From an uncultured Parabacteroides sp. (GTDB lineage: Bacteria; Bacteroidota; Bacteroidia; Bacteroidales; Tannerellaceae): a DNA stretch of 64,000 nt. The DNA lies in contig CALCST010000033.1 of NCBI GenBank assembly GCA_937894065.1, positions 1 to 64,000 of the forward strand, read 5' to 3'. Below the pieces are notes generated by a model, which saw only the letters and a program-made list of their open reading frames with translations, ran no database searches and had not been told where the DNA came from. This document shows, piece after piece, positions 54,533-63,487 of the stretch (its first letter is position 1; each line of letters opens with the position of its first letter). A program made the position numbers and the translations under genes.

Positions 54533-55281
54533 AAGCACTGATATTTGCAGCCGGACTGGGCAGCCGGCTAAAACCTCTTACAGACAATACGCCCAAGGCC
54601 TTGATTCCGGTCGGAGGAAAACCCATGCTTGAACATGTTATACTGAAATTGAAAGAATCAGGATTCGACCAGATTGTTATAAACATACATCATTTAGGAC
54701 AACAGATTATAGATTTTCTGGAAGCAAACCAGAATTTCGGTGTTGATATTCATATTTCTGATGAAAGAGACTATTTGCTAGACACTGGTGGCGGTATAAA
54801 GAAAGCAGAACAGTTTCTGTCAGGAGACGAGCCGTTCCTTGTACACAATGTTGATATTTTGTCGAATGTAGATCTTAAAATGCTATATAATCATCACCTT
54901 GCCACACCTAAAAGTCTTGCAACTTTATTGGTAAGCAAGCGTAAAACATCCCGCTATCTGCTTTTCAACAAAGAGAACCAGCTTTGCGGATGGCGCAACA
55001 GAGAAACAGGCGAAGTGAAATCTTATTATCCTTATTTTGATCCGGAACAATACACTGAGTATGCATTCAGCGGAATACATGTTATTTCACCTGAGATATT
55101 CAAGTGGATGGACGAATGGACCGGAAAATTCCCGATAATAAACTTCTATCTGTCCATATGTGCAAGAACAAAAATAATGTCTTATCCATTGGAAAATTTA
55201 AGTTTGCTGGATGTCGGAAAACCAGAGACTTTGCAAAAAGCCAACGAATGGATTGAGCAAAAACAATTATTGATGAAATGA
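54529..55281 (+). CDS. murU: MurU-like sugar-1-phosphate nucleotidyltransferase
   Basis: The 250-residue protein begins MKALIFAAGLGSRLKPLTDN, the NTP-transferase signature, followed by KALIPVGGKPMLEHVI and a metal-binding Asp in VHNVDILSN. In Pseudomonas MurU converts MurNAc 1-phosphate to UDP-MurNAc after AmgK. The 4-base overlap with the kinase-RapZ gene supports the same role here. The symbol is by context and family; a GlcNAc 1-phosphate or other sugar substrate is not excluded. Confidence 0.75.
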   Translation: MKALIFAAGLGSRLKPLTDNTPKALIPVGGKPMLEHVILKLKESGFDQIVINIHHLGQQIIDFLEANQNFGVDIHISDERDYLLDTGGGIKKAEQFLSGDEPFLVHNVDILSNVDLKMLYNHHLATPKSLATLLVSKRKTSRYLLFNKENQLCGWRNRETGEVKSYYPYFDPEQYTEYAFSGIHVISPEIFKWMDEWTGKFPIINFYLSICARTKIMSYPLENLSLLDVGKPETLQKANEWIEQKQLLMK

Positions 55282-56573
55282 CATTTATATATTATTCTAC
55301 TTTACCGTTCCGTTTCCTGCGTGCCTGGTGGCGCTCAGTGAAACGGAGCGTTTTTCCTATCGAAGCCGCGGAACCTATTATCTTCATAATATTCTTTTCT
55401 GTTTATTGTCTCTTAGGAAAATTCATTATCGAGCATTCCAATATACTGACAGATATTAAATCCGGAAGTGGAACTTATCTTGGTTATGATAACATATATC
55501 AGTTTTATTCTGATGGCGGTGACTTTAATCCTCTAAATCCGTTGTTCAACTTTTTCCATTTCATAAAATGGAGTATAACTGCAACCGTTGAACATTTCTG
55601 GGGAATAAATATTCGTGCGGCACTAGGCATTGCTGTGATGAATTTCTTTGTCAGTAGCGGACTTGTATGCATTTACAGATATCTGAAAAGAATAGTAGCC
55701 TTGCCTGGGAAAAGAGCTTTTTTGTTGACTCTGAACGCAGCTGCATGTTTTACGACAATTGTTCTTTCATTCACCATAGGAAGATTTCCTTTCTCGTTCT
55801 TTTTCCTGATACTTTCACTTCTTGTTCTATCAACGGAATATATGAACAGAGGTCGATTCAACAGCTACACAACTGCTGTGTTTTCGTTTATCCTTGGAGG
55901 AATAAATCTGACAAATATGCTGAAGCCATTAATGATTCATTCTGTTTTCTCAGGGAATATGAAAGAAAAACTTAAGACCTTGCTTTCAAGTATTTTGCCT
56001 CTGCTTATATGCTCCACTCTATTATTTGGAATCTATTCTGCAAAAAATGCATTTTCCGAATCAAAGAAAAAGACAGATTATTATGAAAGTTCTACAAATT
56101 TCTTAAAAAAGAAATCAGATGATGAACAGAAAAATATCATAATGAACGGTTTTATCTCGAATACATTTATGTCAACACCTCTGATTCCTCAATGGGCTGA
56201 CGGAGAAAAAGAACTCAGACCAACAAAATATCTGATGGGTTGGCAATATGCAATTCCGATATTACTACTAGTGCTTTGCATTATATCTATATTTCTGAAC
56301 ATTCGGAATCCTTATGTATGGTTTCTGTCTGCTTATTTTTCCATAGATATAATTATTCATCTCATTCTGGGGATTGATATGAAAAACGCTCCGGTTTATG
56401 GCGGCCATTGGCTGTTTCTTATTCCTATGTATATTGGCTGGATATATAAAAAGGTCCCGGTAAGAATTTATCGCGCTATCGACATAACAATGCTTCTGAT
56501 TACATTATGTATGATTACATTCAACACATTGGAACTTTACAGAATAGCCGATAAATATCTGAATATTTTCTGA
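55278..56573 (+). CDS. DUF6080 multi-helix membrane protein
   Basis: The 431-residue protein has at least eight hydrophobic segments and no catalytic motif that I can name. A long periplasmic or cytoplasmic loop lies after the first helix (GSGTYLGYDNIYQFYSDGG), with another before the last helices. I recognise the DUF6080 pattern from Bacteroides. It overlaps murU by 4 bases. This suggests a role linked to wall sugar or lipid-linked sugar handling at the membrane. No function is established. Confidence 0.7.
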   Translation: MTFIYYSTLPFRFLRAWWRSVKRSVFPIEAAEPIIFIIFFSVYCLLGKFIIEHSNILTDIKSGSGTYLGYDNIYQFYSDGGDFNPLNPLFNFFHFIKWSITATVEHFWGINIRAALGIAVMNFFVSSGLVCIYRYLKRIVALPGKRAFLLTLNAAACFTTIVLSFTIGRFPFSFFFLILSLLVLSTEYMNRGRFNSYTTAVFSFILGGINLTNMLKPLMIHSVFSGNMKEKLKTLLSSILPLLICSTLLFGIYSAKNAFSESKKKTDYYESSTNFLKKKSDDEQKNIIMNGFISNTFMSTPLIPQWADGEKELRPTKYLMGWQYAIPILLLVLCIISIFLNIRNPYVWFLSAYFSIDIIIHLILGIDMKNAPVYGGHWLFLIPMYIGWIYKKVPVRIYRAIDITMLLITLCMITFNTLELYRIADKYLNIF

Positions 56574-56580
56574 CAAAAGA

Positions 56581-56642
56581 AAAACCGAAAGAAGGTGTTT
56601 CGGAAATATCCGACATTTACAACACCATCTTTCGGTTTTTAT
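56581..56642 (+). terminator. Terminator of the kinase-murU operon
   Basis: AAAACCGAAAGA (56581-56592) and GGTGTT pair with AACACC and TCTTTCGGTTTT (56621-56640), a single base apart. A second small hairpin TCGGA/TCCGA sits in the loop. Confidence 0.9.
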
Positions 56643-56691
56643 ATTAATTCTGAATCACATTGTCCAGACAAACATTGTCTGCCAAGCTATT

Positions 56692-58227
56692 TTATTTTGC
56701 AAAACTTACAGCTCTTGTTTCACGAATTACTGTGATTTTAACCTGACCCGGATAAGTCATCTCATCCTGAATTCTCTTAGCAATTTCGTTTGACAAGTTT
56801 TCTGTATCCTTATCACTAATCTTGTCTGCACCTACGATAACTCGCAATTCACGACCAGCCTGAATAGCATAAGTCTTGACAACACCAGGATAAGAAGAAG
56901 CCAATTGCTCAAGGTCATTCAAACGCTTGATATATGCTTCAACGATTTCACGGCGAGCACCAGGACGAGCACCAGAGATAGCATCACAAACCTGAACAAT
57001 CGGAGCAAGAAGTGTCTGCATTTCTATTTCATCGTGGTGAGCACCAACTGCATTGCAGATATCCGGTTTTTCCTTGTATTTTTCACAAAGCTTAGAGCCT
57101 AAAATTGCGTGTGGCAATTCAGGTTCATCATCTGGAACCTTACCAATATCATGCAACAATCCGGCACGTTTTGCTTTCTTAGGATTCAATCCAAGCTCAG
57201 AAGCCATCACAGCACAAAGATTTGCTGTTTCACGAGCATGCTGCAACAAGTTCTGACCATAAGAAGAACGATATTTCATCTTACCAATCAATCGGATTAA
57301 TTCAGGATGCAATCCATGTACACCAAGGTCGATTACTGTACGCTTACCTGTTTCAACGATTTCTTCTTCAACCTGCTTACGTACTTTATTTACGACTTCT
57401 TCGATACGAGCCGGATGAATTCGGCCATCCTGAACAAGCTGATGAAGAGCCAAGCGGGCAACTTCACGTCTCACAGGGTCAAAGCCGGAAAGAACAATTG
57501 CTTCAGGAGTGTCATCAACTACAATTTCAATACCAGTTGCAGCTTCCAAAGCACGGATGTTTCGACCTTCGCGACCGATAATACGTCCTTTAATTTCGTC
57601 TGATTCGATGTGGAACACAGTTATAGAGTTTTCAATAGCTGTTTCTGTTGCCACTCTCTGAATAGACTGTATAACTATTTTCTTAGCCTCTTTGTTTGCT
57701 GTCATCTTAGCTTCTTCAACTATATCATTAATGAAAGAAGCTGCCTGAGTCTTAGCCTCATCCTTAAGAGATTCAACAAGACGTTCTTTTGCTTCTTCGG
57801 CAGACAGGCCTGACAAAGTTTCAAGATGTTCAATTTCTTTCTGATGCAATTTGTCAAGTTCAGCCTTTTTCTTTTCCACCAAATCAAGCTGGGTTGCCAA
57901 ATTTTCTTTTACTGCATCAACCTCTGAATTCTTTCTCTGAAGTTCTTCCTGACGCTGATTTATTGTAAGCTCTTTCTGCTTCAGTTTAGTTTCAATAGAC
58001 TGAATCTTTGCATTTCTTTGAGAAACCTGTTTTTCCAAATCAGCTTTAAGGTGTAAAAACTTCTCTTTGACCTCAAGTAATTTATTTTTCTTCATTACTT
58101 CGGCCTCCTTTTCCGCCTCACGAAGTATAGACTCAAACTTCGATTTAAGCAGGACACGCAAAACAAACCATGTAAGCAATCCTCCTATGAAGAAAGTTAC
58201 AATAGATATGATTATATACATTCCCAT
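56692..58227 (-). CDS. rny: Ribonuclease Y
   Basis: This endoribonuclease starts mRNA decay at the membrane. The 511-residue protein has an N-terminal membrane helix (residues 4-24), a long coiled coil (25-190), the KH domain with GRIIGREGRNIRALE, and the HD domain with LLHDIGKVPDD and VGAHHDEIE. The length and order match the family. It follows the zapA gene with a terminator-like hairpin between them. Confidence 0.96.
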   Translation of the reverse strand: MGMYIIISIVTFFIGGLLTWFVLRVLLKSKFESILREAEKEAEVMKKNKLLEVKEKFLHLKADLEKQVSQRNAKIQSIETKLKQKELTINQRQEELQRKNSEVDAVKENLATQLDLVEKKKAELDKLHQKEIEHLETLSGLSAEEAKERLVESLKDEAKTQAASFINDIVEEAKMTANKEAKKIVIQSIQRVATETAIENSITVFHIESDEIKGRIIGREGRNIRALEAATGIEIVVDDTPEAIVLSGFDPVRREVARLALHQLVQDGRIHPARIEEVVNKVRKQVEEEIVETGKRTVIDLGVHGLHPELIRLIGKMKYRSSYGQNLLQHARETANLCAVMASELGLNPKKAKRAGLLHDIGKVPDDEPELPHAILGSKLCEKYKEKPDICNAVGAHHDEIEMQTLLAPIVQVCDAISGARPGARREIVEAYIKRLNDLEQLASSYPGVVKTYAIQAGRELRVIVGADKISDKDTENLSNEIAKRIQDEMTYPGQVKITVIRETRAVSFAK

Positions 58228-58262
58228 TTAACTAATAATTTAAATTCATTATATTTATATAT

Positions 58263-58305
58263 AAAAAAAGCACTACAACTGCATGATAAACATGCGAAGC
58301 AGTGC
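58263..58305 (-). terminator. Hairpin and T tract after zapA
   Basis: GCACT (58270-58274) pairs with AGTGC (58301-58305), with an inner GCATG/CATGC stem, and the minus strand ends in TTTTTTT. It should end part of the zapA transcript before rny. Confidence 0.7.
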
Positions 58306-58335
58306 GGAAAGTATCATATTTCTAAATAAATAATC

Positions 58336-58650
58336 CTATTGTTCCTTTACATATTGGCTCAACATCTCGCTCACCTGAGATATTTTCTCAATGAAAGGGG
58401 CTGCATCATTAGCTTCTTCAATACGCAAATTACGATATGAAAGATGCAATGCAACCATAGCCAGCAAATCCTTTGTGTCAACAGAATCACTTCCACCGAA
58501 ATGTTGGCGATACTGAAACAACATACTGTTTATCTGTACAGCAGCAGCACGAATCTTCTCTTCTTCATCTCGCTTGATATTCAGAGGATAATGCTTGCCT
58601 GCTATTTCTATATTTATAAGAAAATTATCATCCATCGCTCTATTATTCAT
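58336..58650 (-). CDS. zapA: Cell division protein ZapA
   Basis: ZapA bundles FtsZ filaments at midcell. The 104-residue protein begins with INIEIAGKHYPLNI and continues with a helix (LLAMVALHLSYRNLRIEEAND) and a C-terminal coiled coil. The gene overlaps the upstream coiled-coil gene by 8 bases, so the pair is translationally coupled. Confidence 0.9.
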   Translation of the reverse strand: MNNRAMDDNFLINIEIAGKHYPLNIKRDEEEKIRAAAVQINSMLFQYRQHFGGSDSVDTKDLLAMVALHLSYRNLRIEEANDAAPFIEKISQVSEMLSQYVKEQ

Positions 58651-58936
58651 TTAAGAGTGCGATGCACTTATCTATTTCCCGCACCATTTTCGACAATCTC
58701 ATCTTTGCGTTTCGGACTTCAGTTTCATTTACAGAAACAATCCTGGCAGTCAGAAGATTGTCACATTTTATATTTAAGTCCCGAATGGTCTGCAAAGCCG
58801 TCTGGAGTTCTTCCTCCTTCTGCGCCAACAATGATTCCAACTCAGCAATCCTTGATTTCCTTGCCTCACACAAGTCTATCAAATCCTGGATTCTGACATC
58901 GAAAATTGACAATAACTTTTTTCCCTCTTCGGTCAT
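58643..58936 (-). CDS. Small coiled-coil protein upstream of zapA
   Basis: From MTEEGKKLLSIFD (start at 58936) the 97-residue product is almost one long heptad coiled coil (RIAELESLLAQKEEELQTAL). I cannot name a family. An earlier ATG at 58957 would add seven residues. Because it overlaps zapA and has a ZapB-like shape, a role with ZapA at the division ring is a reasonable inference. Confidence 0.75.
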   Translation of the reverse strand: MTEEGKKLLSIFDVRIQDLIDLCEARKSRIAELESLLAQKEEELQTALQTIRDLNIKCDNLLTARIVSVNETEVRNAKMRLSKMVREIDKCIALLNE

Positions 58937-58954
58937 ATCATAATAAAATCTATA

Positions 58955-58986
58955 CAAAAATAGAATTTAGTATTTAAATTTCCAAG
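58955..58986 (-). promoter_or_regulatory. Promoter of the coiled-coil/zapA operon
   Basis: On the minus strand -33 CTTG (58983-58986), 20-base spacer, -7 TATTTTTG (58955-58962), just before the ATG. Confidence 0.5.
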
Positions 58987-59025
58987 GTTCTGTTAAAAAT
59001 ATTACCACAAAATTGCATAAAACAC

Positions 59026-59058
59026 AAAAGGCCGTCCAATAAAATAATGAACAGCCTC
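59026..59058 (-). terminator. Terminator after the wHTH gene
   Basis: AGGCCGTCCA (59029-59038) pairs with TGAACAGCCT (59048-59057), with wobble pairs. The minus strand continues TTTTGTG. Confidence 0.6.
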
Positions 59059-59083
59059 TTTCCTAAAATTCTTCAATATTTCG

Positions 59084-59287
59084 TTAACCAATCAACGAAA
59101 CATAAGTTTCTCCATTCAATTCTTCAAAAGACAGTTTACCCTCTTTAGCCAACCAGCCAAGTGCAGCATACATATCTTTTTCAGCTCTGATCTTTGTAGC
59201 TTTTTTCACTGCTTTAAGAGTCATTTTTCCACCGGTATTCAAGGCATTCCACACTAGTCCGGCATTTGTTCCAATTAATTCAATCAT
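59084..59287 (-). CDS. Small winged helix-turn-helix protein
   Basis: The 67-residue protein fits a single wHTH: helix GLVWNALN, TLKAVKKATKI as the turn-helix, MYAALGWLAKEGKLSFEE as the recognition helix and wing. It matches the short wHTH family often found as single genes in Bacteroidetes. The DNA target is unknown. It closes the hpt-to-B3/4 run, 85 bases downstream of the B3/4 gene. Confidence 0.82.
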   Translation of the reverse strand: MIELIGTNAGLVWNALNTGGKMTLKAVKKATKIRAEKDMYAALGWLAKEGKLSFEELNGETYVSLIG

Positions 59288-59372
59288 TTTATTTTATTAC
59301 ATTTGTGTCCGGCAAATGTACATATTATTATAATATTCCAAAAGTTTTTATTATTATTTTTGACTCAAAGCC

Positions 59373-60074
59373 TTAGAAGTTATCAACTTTACATTCAGTT
59401 TTACCCTCTTTTGTTATTAAATTCACCTCTATTTCCGAAATATTCAAATAACGGCGAAGCAAATCCAACGAATATTTTCCAGCTTCAAACAGACCTTCTA
59501 TTCCTGAATATCCGTTTATAATCATAAGGAGAGACTTTGTTTCCATACCGATTTTAGTACGTTCCTCATCACTTGTCGGAGTTCCGATGCCACCAACTGA
59601 ATCACGATACACTGGCAAACCTGCAATATTGAGTTCTCCACGTCCGATTCCATGATAAACTTCACCTTCCTTACCTACACCTAGAATAAGATCACCTTTT
59701 ATCTTGCCAGAATCAAAACCACCGATGGAATAGCCAGTTTTCAATGACACAAGATTTATCAAATCCACAAGTGTATCAATCCTGTAAAGCGACATCCCTT
59801 TCAGAACCCTGCGGCGCAAAGCTTCAGCTGACGGACGATAGCGATTAGGATCCTTACCAAGTTTCTTATACGCCTGACGTGTAGCATAAATAGGCGCAAA
59901 CTTATTTATATCTTCAACTTTCAGGGAAGTTCGCAATGCATCTTCTTCAACTGCAATTTCTTTCCACAAATTTTCATCCGATGGTGTATTCTCTGCTATT
60001 TTGCAGGAAACAGCCAATACATTCAAATCCGGACAAACATCCGTGATTTCCGCAGACAATTCTATTCCTATCAT
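59373..60074 (-). CDS. B3/B4 domain (tRNA synthetase-like) protein
   Basis: The 233-residue protein has the B3/B4 fold shared with the PheRS beta chain. RQAYKKLGKDPNRYRPSAEALRRR and the GIGTPTSDEERT loop are the usual marks of the free-standing family. Its role is thought to be aminoacyl or tRNA editing-like but is unproven. It is the gene after pgeF, 95 bases apart. Confidence 0.85.
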   Translation of the reverse strand: MIGIELSAEITDVCPDLNVLAVSCKIAENTPSDENLWKEIAVEEDALRTSLKVEDINKFAPIYATRQAYKKLGKDPNRYRPSAEALRRRVLKGMSLYRIDTLVDLINLVSLKTGYSIGGFDSGKIKGDLILGVGKEGEVYHGIGRGELNIAGLPVYRDSVGGIGTPTSDEERTKIGMETKSLLMIINGYSGIEGLFEAGKYSLDLLRRYLNISEIEVNLITKEGKTECKVDNF

Positions 60075-60169
60075 ATATGTTTGTTAATTTTAATTTCTCA
60101 AGTACAGGAAACAAATGAATAAGGTCTTTACAATATACATAATTGACAATTCCATCAAATCGCCCCTAA

Positions 60170-61006
60170 TCATCTGTCTTTTATAAATATACCGGACATT
60201 ATTCTGCCACTGTTTATCCCCAACCGTCGGGCAGAGAAGAAATTCTGATTATCAGTATAAGTACAAATCCCCGACACTTCAATATTTTCTGCTCTTACAC
60301 CATAATGCAACATCTGCAAACTGTTGGCTTTCCACAAATCAATGTGAGCCTTACCTGTAATTTCATTACGGATTGATATTTCTTTCATCTCCGATTCAGT
60401 CCACAAACCGGAATCGGCAAAAGCAGCAAGTACCTCATCTCCTACCTCAAAAGACTGCAAACTTATGGAAGGTCCAATTGCTGCAACTATATTTGAAGCA
60501 TCAACTCCATATTTCTCAGCCATAACATAAATAGTATTTCTCACTATTCCTTTGACCGTTCCACGCCATCCCGCATGAACTGAGGCTACAACCTCCTTGT
60601 CCGGGGCATACAAAAGAACTGGTACACAATCAGCTGTAAGCACAGACACGCATATTCCCGGCACATCAGTAACCAAAGCATCCACGCCATCAAGCAGCTC
60701 TTGCTTCACTTCTGCATCAAGTGACAAAAGTCTTTCATCAAAAGCCAAAACATCCGTTCCATGAGTCTGATGCGGAACTATAATTTTTTCCTTATCTATG
60801 CCTATGTAATTGGACAACAAATCATAATTCCTGCGAATCAACTCTTCATCATCGCCGGAATAAAGTCCCATATTCAACGAAGCATAAGCGTCCTTGCTGA
60901 CACCGCCATGCCTTGTGGTTATAAAATGTGAAATGTTGCAATACCGGCTCATTCCCGGCAATTGCAACACTTCAATATTATTATGCTTTTGTGGATTCAG
61001 ATTCAT
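60170..61006 (-). CDS. pgeF: Peptidoglycan editing factor / purine nucleoside phosphorylase (YfiH, LACC1-like)
   Basis: The multicopper-oxidase-like family member is known for purine nucleoside phosphorylase activity and for correcting peptidoglycan stem peptides. ITTRHGGVSK, PHQTHGTDVLAF, TADCVPVLLYA and HAGWRGTVKGI carry the conserved His and Cys zinc ligands. I start it at 61006 (MNLNPQKHNNIEV), leaving a 26-base overlap with the end of obgE. An adjacent ATG at 61009 is equally possible. The longer frame to 61111 only mirrors the acidic tail of obgE. Confidence 0.9.
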   Translation of the reverse strand: MNLNPQKHNNIEVLQLPGMSRYCNISHFITTRHGGVSKDAYASLNMGLYSGDDEELIRRNYDLLSNYIGIDKEKIIVPHQTHGTDVLAFDERLLSLDAEVKQELLDGVDALVTDVPGICVSVLTADCVPVLLYAPDKEVVASVHAGWRGTVKGIVRNTIYVMAEKYGVDASNIVAAIGPSISLQSFEVGDEVLAAFADSGLWTESEMKEISIRNEITGKAHIDLWKANSLQMLHYGVRAENIEVSGICTYTDNQNFFSARRLGINSGRIMSGIFIKDR

Positions 61007-62165
61007 CATATTCTTCATCTTCTTCCCAATCATCATAATCTTCGTATTCTTCATACTCTTCATCATCGAGGTCATCGTCATCCACCGGAATGATAAAGTC
61101 ATCGTCATCATCCATCGGCAGAGTACTTACATCGATATTCTTATGAACAATACGTTCAACTTCGTGGAATGTTTCCTTGTTCAGTTCTTTCCAAAGAAGA
61201 TCCTTAAGCTCCGTTATTCCTATCTGTGCAATTGATGATATGAATACATACGGAATACCTTCAGGCAATTCCTGCTTCATAGCTTCGATAAGTTCTTCGT
61301 CGAGCATATCACACTTGGTAATAGCCAGAACACGAGGCTTGTCCGCCAAATCAGGATTATACTTCACAAGTTCATTGTTCAGAATTTCATACTCCTTACG
61401 GATATCGTCCGCATCAGCAGGAACCATAAACAACAGCAACGAGTTTCGCTCGATATGACGCAGGAAGCGCAATCCCAACCCACGTCCTTCGCTCGCACCT
61501 TCGATAATACCCGGAATATCAGCCATCACAAACGAACGATGGTCGCGATAGCTAACGATACCCAAGTTAGGCTCAAGCGTAGTAAACGGATAGTTGGCAA
61601 TCTTCGGCTTTGCTGCAGAAACGACCGACAGCAAAGTTGATTTTCCAGCATTAGGGAAACCAACCAAACCAACGTCAGCAAGAAGTTTCAACTGCATGAT
61701 GACAGTTCTCTCCTGTGCCGGTTCACCCGGCTGGGCATATCTGGGAGCCTGGTTTGTAGAAGTCTTGAAATTCCAGTTACCCAAACCTCCGCGTCCGCCT
61801 TTCAGAAGCATCACTTCCTGTCCGTCTTCGGTTACGTCGCAGATGAATTCGCCAGTTTCAGCATCATAAACCACAGTTCCGCAAGGAACTTCGATAACAC
61901 GGTCTTCTCCATCTTTACCGAAACTACGTTTTGCTCCTCCGCCTTCACCGTTTGTTGCCATAATATGGCGTTCATATTTCAAGTGAAGAAGAGTCCAATA
62001 GTTACGGTTTCCACGAAGATAAATATGGCCTCCTCTTCCCCCGTTACCTCCGTCGGGACCTCCTTTCGGAATGTATTTCGCACGGCGAAAGTGAGAAGAC
62101 CCTCTACCGCCTTTACCCGAACGGCAATAGATCTTTACATAATCTACAAAGTTAGATTCAGCCAT
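60981..62165 (-). CDS. obgE: Obg-family GTPase
   Basis: Obg proteins act in large ribosomal subunit assembly and stress control. Residues 1-160 form the glycine-rich Obg fold (GPDGGNGGRGG). The G domain has GFPNAGKST (G1), the DIPGIIEGASEGRGLG (G3) and TKCD (G4). A long acidic tail of Asp/Glu/Tyr ends the 394 residues and overlaps pgeF. It lies downstream of adk in the purine/ribosome gene run. Confidence 0.96.
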   Translation of the reverse strand: MAESNFVDYVKIYCRSGKGGRGSSHFRRAKYIPKGGPDGGNGGRGGHIYLRGNRNYWTLLHLKYERHIMATNGEGGGAKRSFGKDGEDRVIEVPCGTVVYDAETGEFICDVTEDGQEVMLLKGGRGGLGNWNFKTSTNQAPRYAQPGEPAQERTVIMQLKLLADVGLVGFPNAGKSTLLSVVSAAKPKIANYPFTTLEPNLGIVSYRDHRSFVMADIPGIIEGASEGRGLGLRFLRHIERNSLLLFMVPADADDIRKEYEILNNELVKYNPDLADKPRVLAITKCDMLDEELIEAMKQELPEGIPYVFISSIAQIGITELKDLLWKELNKETFHEVERIVHKNIDVSTLPMDDDDDFIIPVDDDDLDDEEYEEYEDYDDWEEDEEYDESESTKA

Positions 62166-62208
62166 CTTCTTATATTTTTATTAAAGTTTTGAAGTTAAAT
62201 TGTCAGCC

Positions 62209-62295
62209 AACAAGTTGACAAGAAAACAAGCTGACAAGAATTTTCTAATAATTAATACTTATCAACTTGTCTTTGAAACCTCGTCAACTCGTCCT
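62209..62295. repeat. Intergenic repeat family III, copy 2 (TTGACAAG units)
   Basis: Between adk and obgE the units AAGTTGACAAG, AAGCTGACAAG, ATCAACTTGTC and CGTCAACTCGTC occur in direct and inverted order. They match the hairpin at 52307-52352. They can pair as AAGTTGA/TCAACTT, giving a stem without a T tract in the adk-obgE message. Confidence 0.55.
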
Positions 62296-62308
62296 CTTTC
62301 TTTCAATA

Positions 62309-62881
62309 TTATTTTACAGCATTAATAGCTTCTTTGATACGACCGAAGATTTCTTCGATTGAACCCATACCGTGGATAGCAACGTGTTTGCCTTCACCGA
62401 TATAATATTCAGCCAAAGGAGCAGTCTGGTTGTGGTAAACTTCCAAACGAGATTTGATAGTTTCCAAGTTATCGTCTGAACGGCCAGAAACTTTACCACG
62501 TTCCAAAAGACGGTGGATCAATTCATCTTCGTCAACCTGAAGATTCAACATAACAGAAACGTCTGTTCCACGTTCGTTCAACATAGCCTTCAAAGCTTTT
62601 GCCTGAGGGATTGTACGTGGGAAACCGTCGAAGATAACACCCTTAGAGTTTTCCTTGCTGTCCAAAACCTTAGCCAACATGTTAACGATCAATTCATCTG
62701 GAACCAACTGACCTTTTTCGATATATTCTTTAGCAGTTTTACCAAGTTCTGTGTTGTTTTTCATTTCTGCGCGCAAAACATCGCCAGTTGAAATGTGATC
62801 CAAACCGTATTCTTTGATAATCAATTCGCTCTGAGTACCTTTACCTGAACCCGGAGCACCAAAAATTACTACGTTCAACAT
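62309..62881 (-). CDS. adk: Adenylate kinase
   Basis: Adk balances AMP, ADP and ATP. The P-loop GAPGSGKGTQS (residues 8-18), ISTGDVLRAE, GFPRTIPQA and the RKVSGRSDDN-like lid strand are present. The 190-residue protein lacks the long LID domain, so it is a short-form enzyme. It is downstream of hpt by 47 bases. Confidence 0.97.
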   Translation of the reverse strand: MLNVVIFGAPGSGKGTQSELIIKEYGLDHISTGDVLRAEMKNNTELGKTAKEYIEKGQLVPDELIVNMLAKVLDSKENSKGVIFDGFPRTIPQAKALKAMLNERGTDVSVMLNLQVDEDELIHRLLERGKVSGRSDDNLETIKSRLEVYHNQTAPLAEYYIGEGKHVAIHGMGSIEEIFGRIKEAINAVK

Positions 62882-62928
62882 AATTGTCTGTTTTTTTATA
62901 TTAAATAATTAATTAAATGACTAGCACA

Positions 62929-63465
62929 CTATTCTTCCACCTGATAGATATCCTTAAATGCACGTCCTTCGCCATCATAATCAAGTCCGTGTCCAACGAT
63001 AAATGCAGGAGCAATCTCCAGACCAACATAATCAGGCTTCAAATCGCATCGCAATGATTCTGGCTTAAACAGCATGGTTACAAGCTTAACTTCTGCTGCT
63101 CCTTTATCAAGCAACATACTCTTCATACATTGCATAGTGAATCCTGTGTCGATAATATCCTCAAGGATATACACTGTTTTACCACGTAAGTCTTCCTTGA
63201 CTGGCATTATTTCATGAAGAACACCTGTGCTTGCTGTTCCCTCATAAGAAGAATATCTTGCAAATGTTATAGGATATGAGGCATCTATTTCTTTCATCAG
63301 TTCTGTAGCGAACATAAATGCGCCATTCAGCATACAGACAAACAATACGTCATTTCCACGAACGTCATTCTTTATGCCTTCAGCTACCTTCCTTACAGCA
63401 GCCTGTATTTCTTCATCCGAAATAAACAAACGGAATTTTTTATCTTTAATCTGGATTCTGTCCAT
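62929..63465 (-). CDS. hpt: Hypoxanthine phosphoribosyltransferase
   Basis: Hpt salvages hypoxanthine and guanine with PRPP. The PRPP-binding motif is VYILEDIIDTGFT, and FVCMLNGAFMFA supplies the pyrophosphate loop. The 178-residue length is normal. It heads the hpt-adk-obgE-pgeF-B3/4-wHTH run. A TATCTTTG box (63488-63495) lies 23 bases before the start; no clear -33 box is seen. Confidence 0.96.
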   Translation of the reverse strand: MDRIQIKDKKFRLFISDEEIQAAVRKVAEGIKNDVRGNDVLFVCMLNGAFMFATELMKEIDASYPITFARYSSYEGTASTGVLHEIMPVKEDLRGKTVYILEDIIDTGFTMQCMKSMLLDKGAAEVKLVTMLFKPESLRCDLKPDYVGLEIAPAFIVGHGLDYDGEGRAFKDIYQVEE

Positions 63466-63487
63466 ACAAATATATTAATTGAGCATA

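Noticed and set aside
60981..61111. Longer N-terminus for pgeF
   Set aside because: The extra residues mirror the Asp/Glu-rich end of obgE in another frame; MMNLNPQKH gives a normal start.
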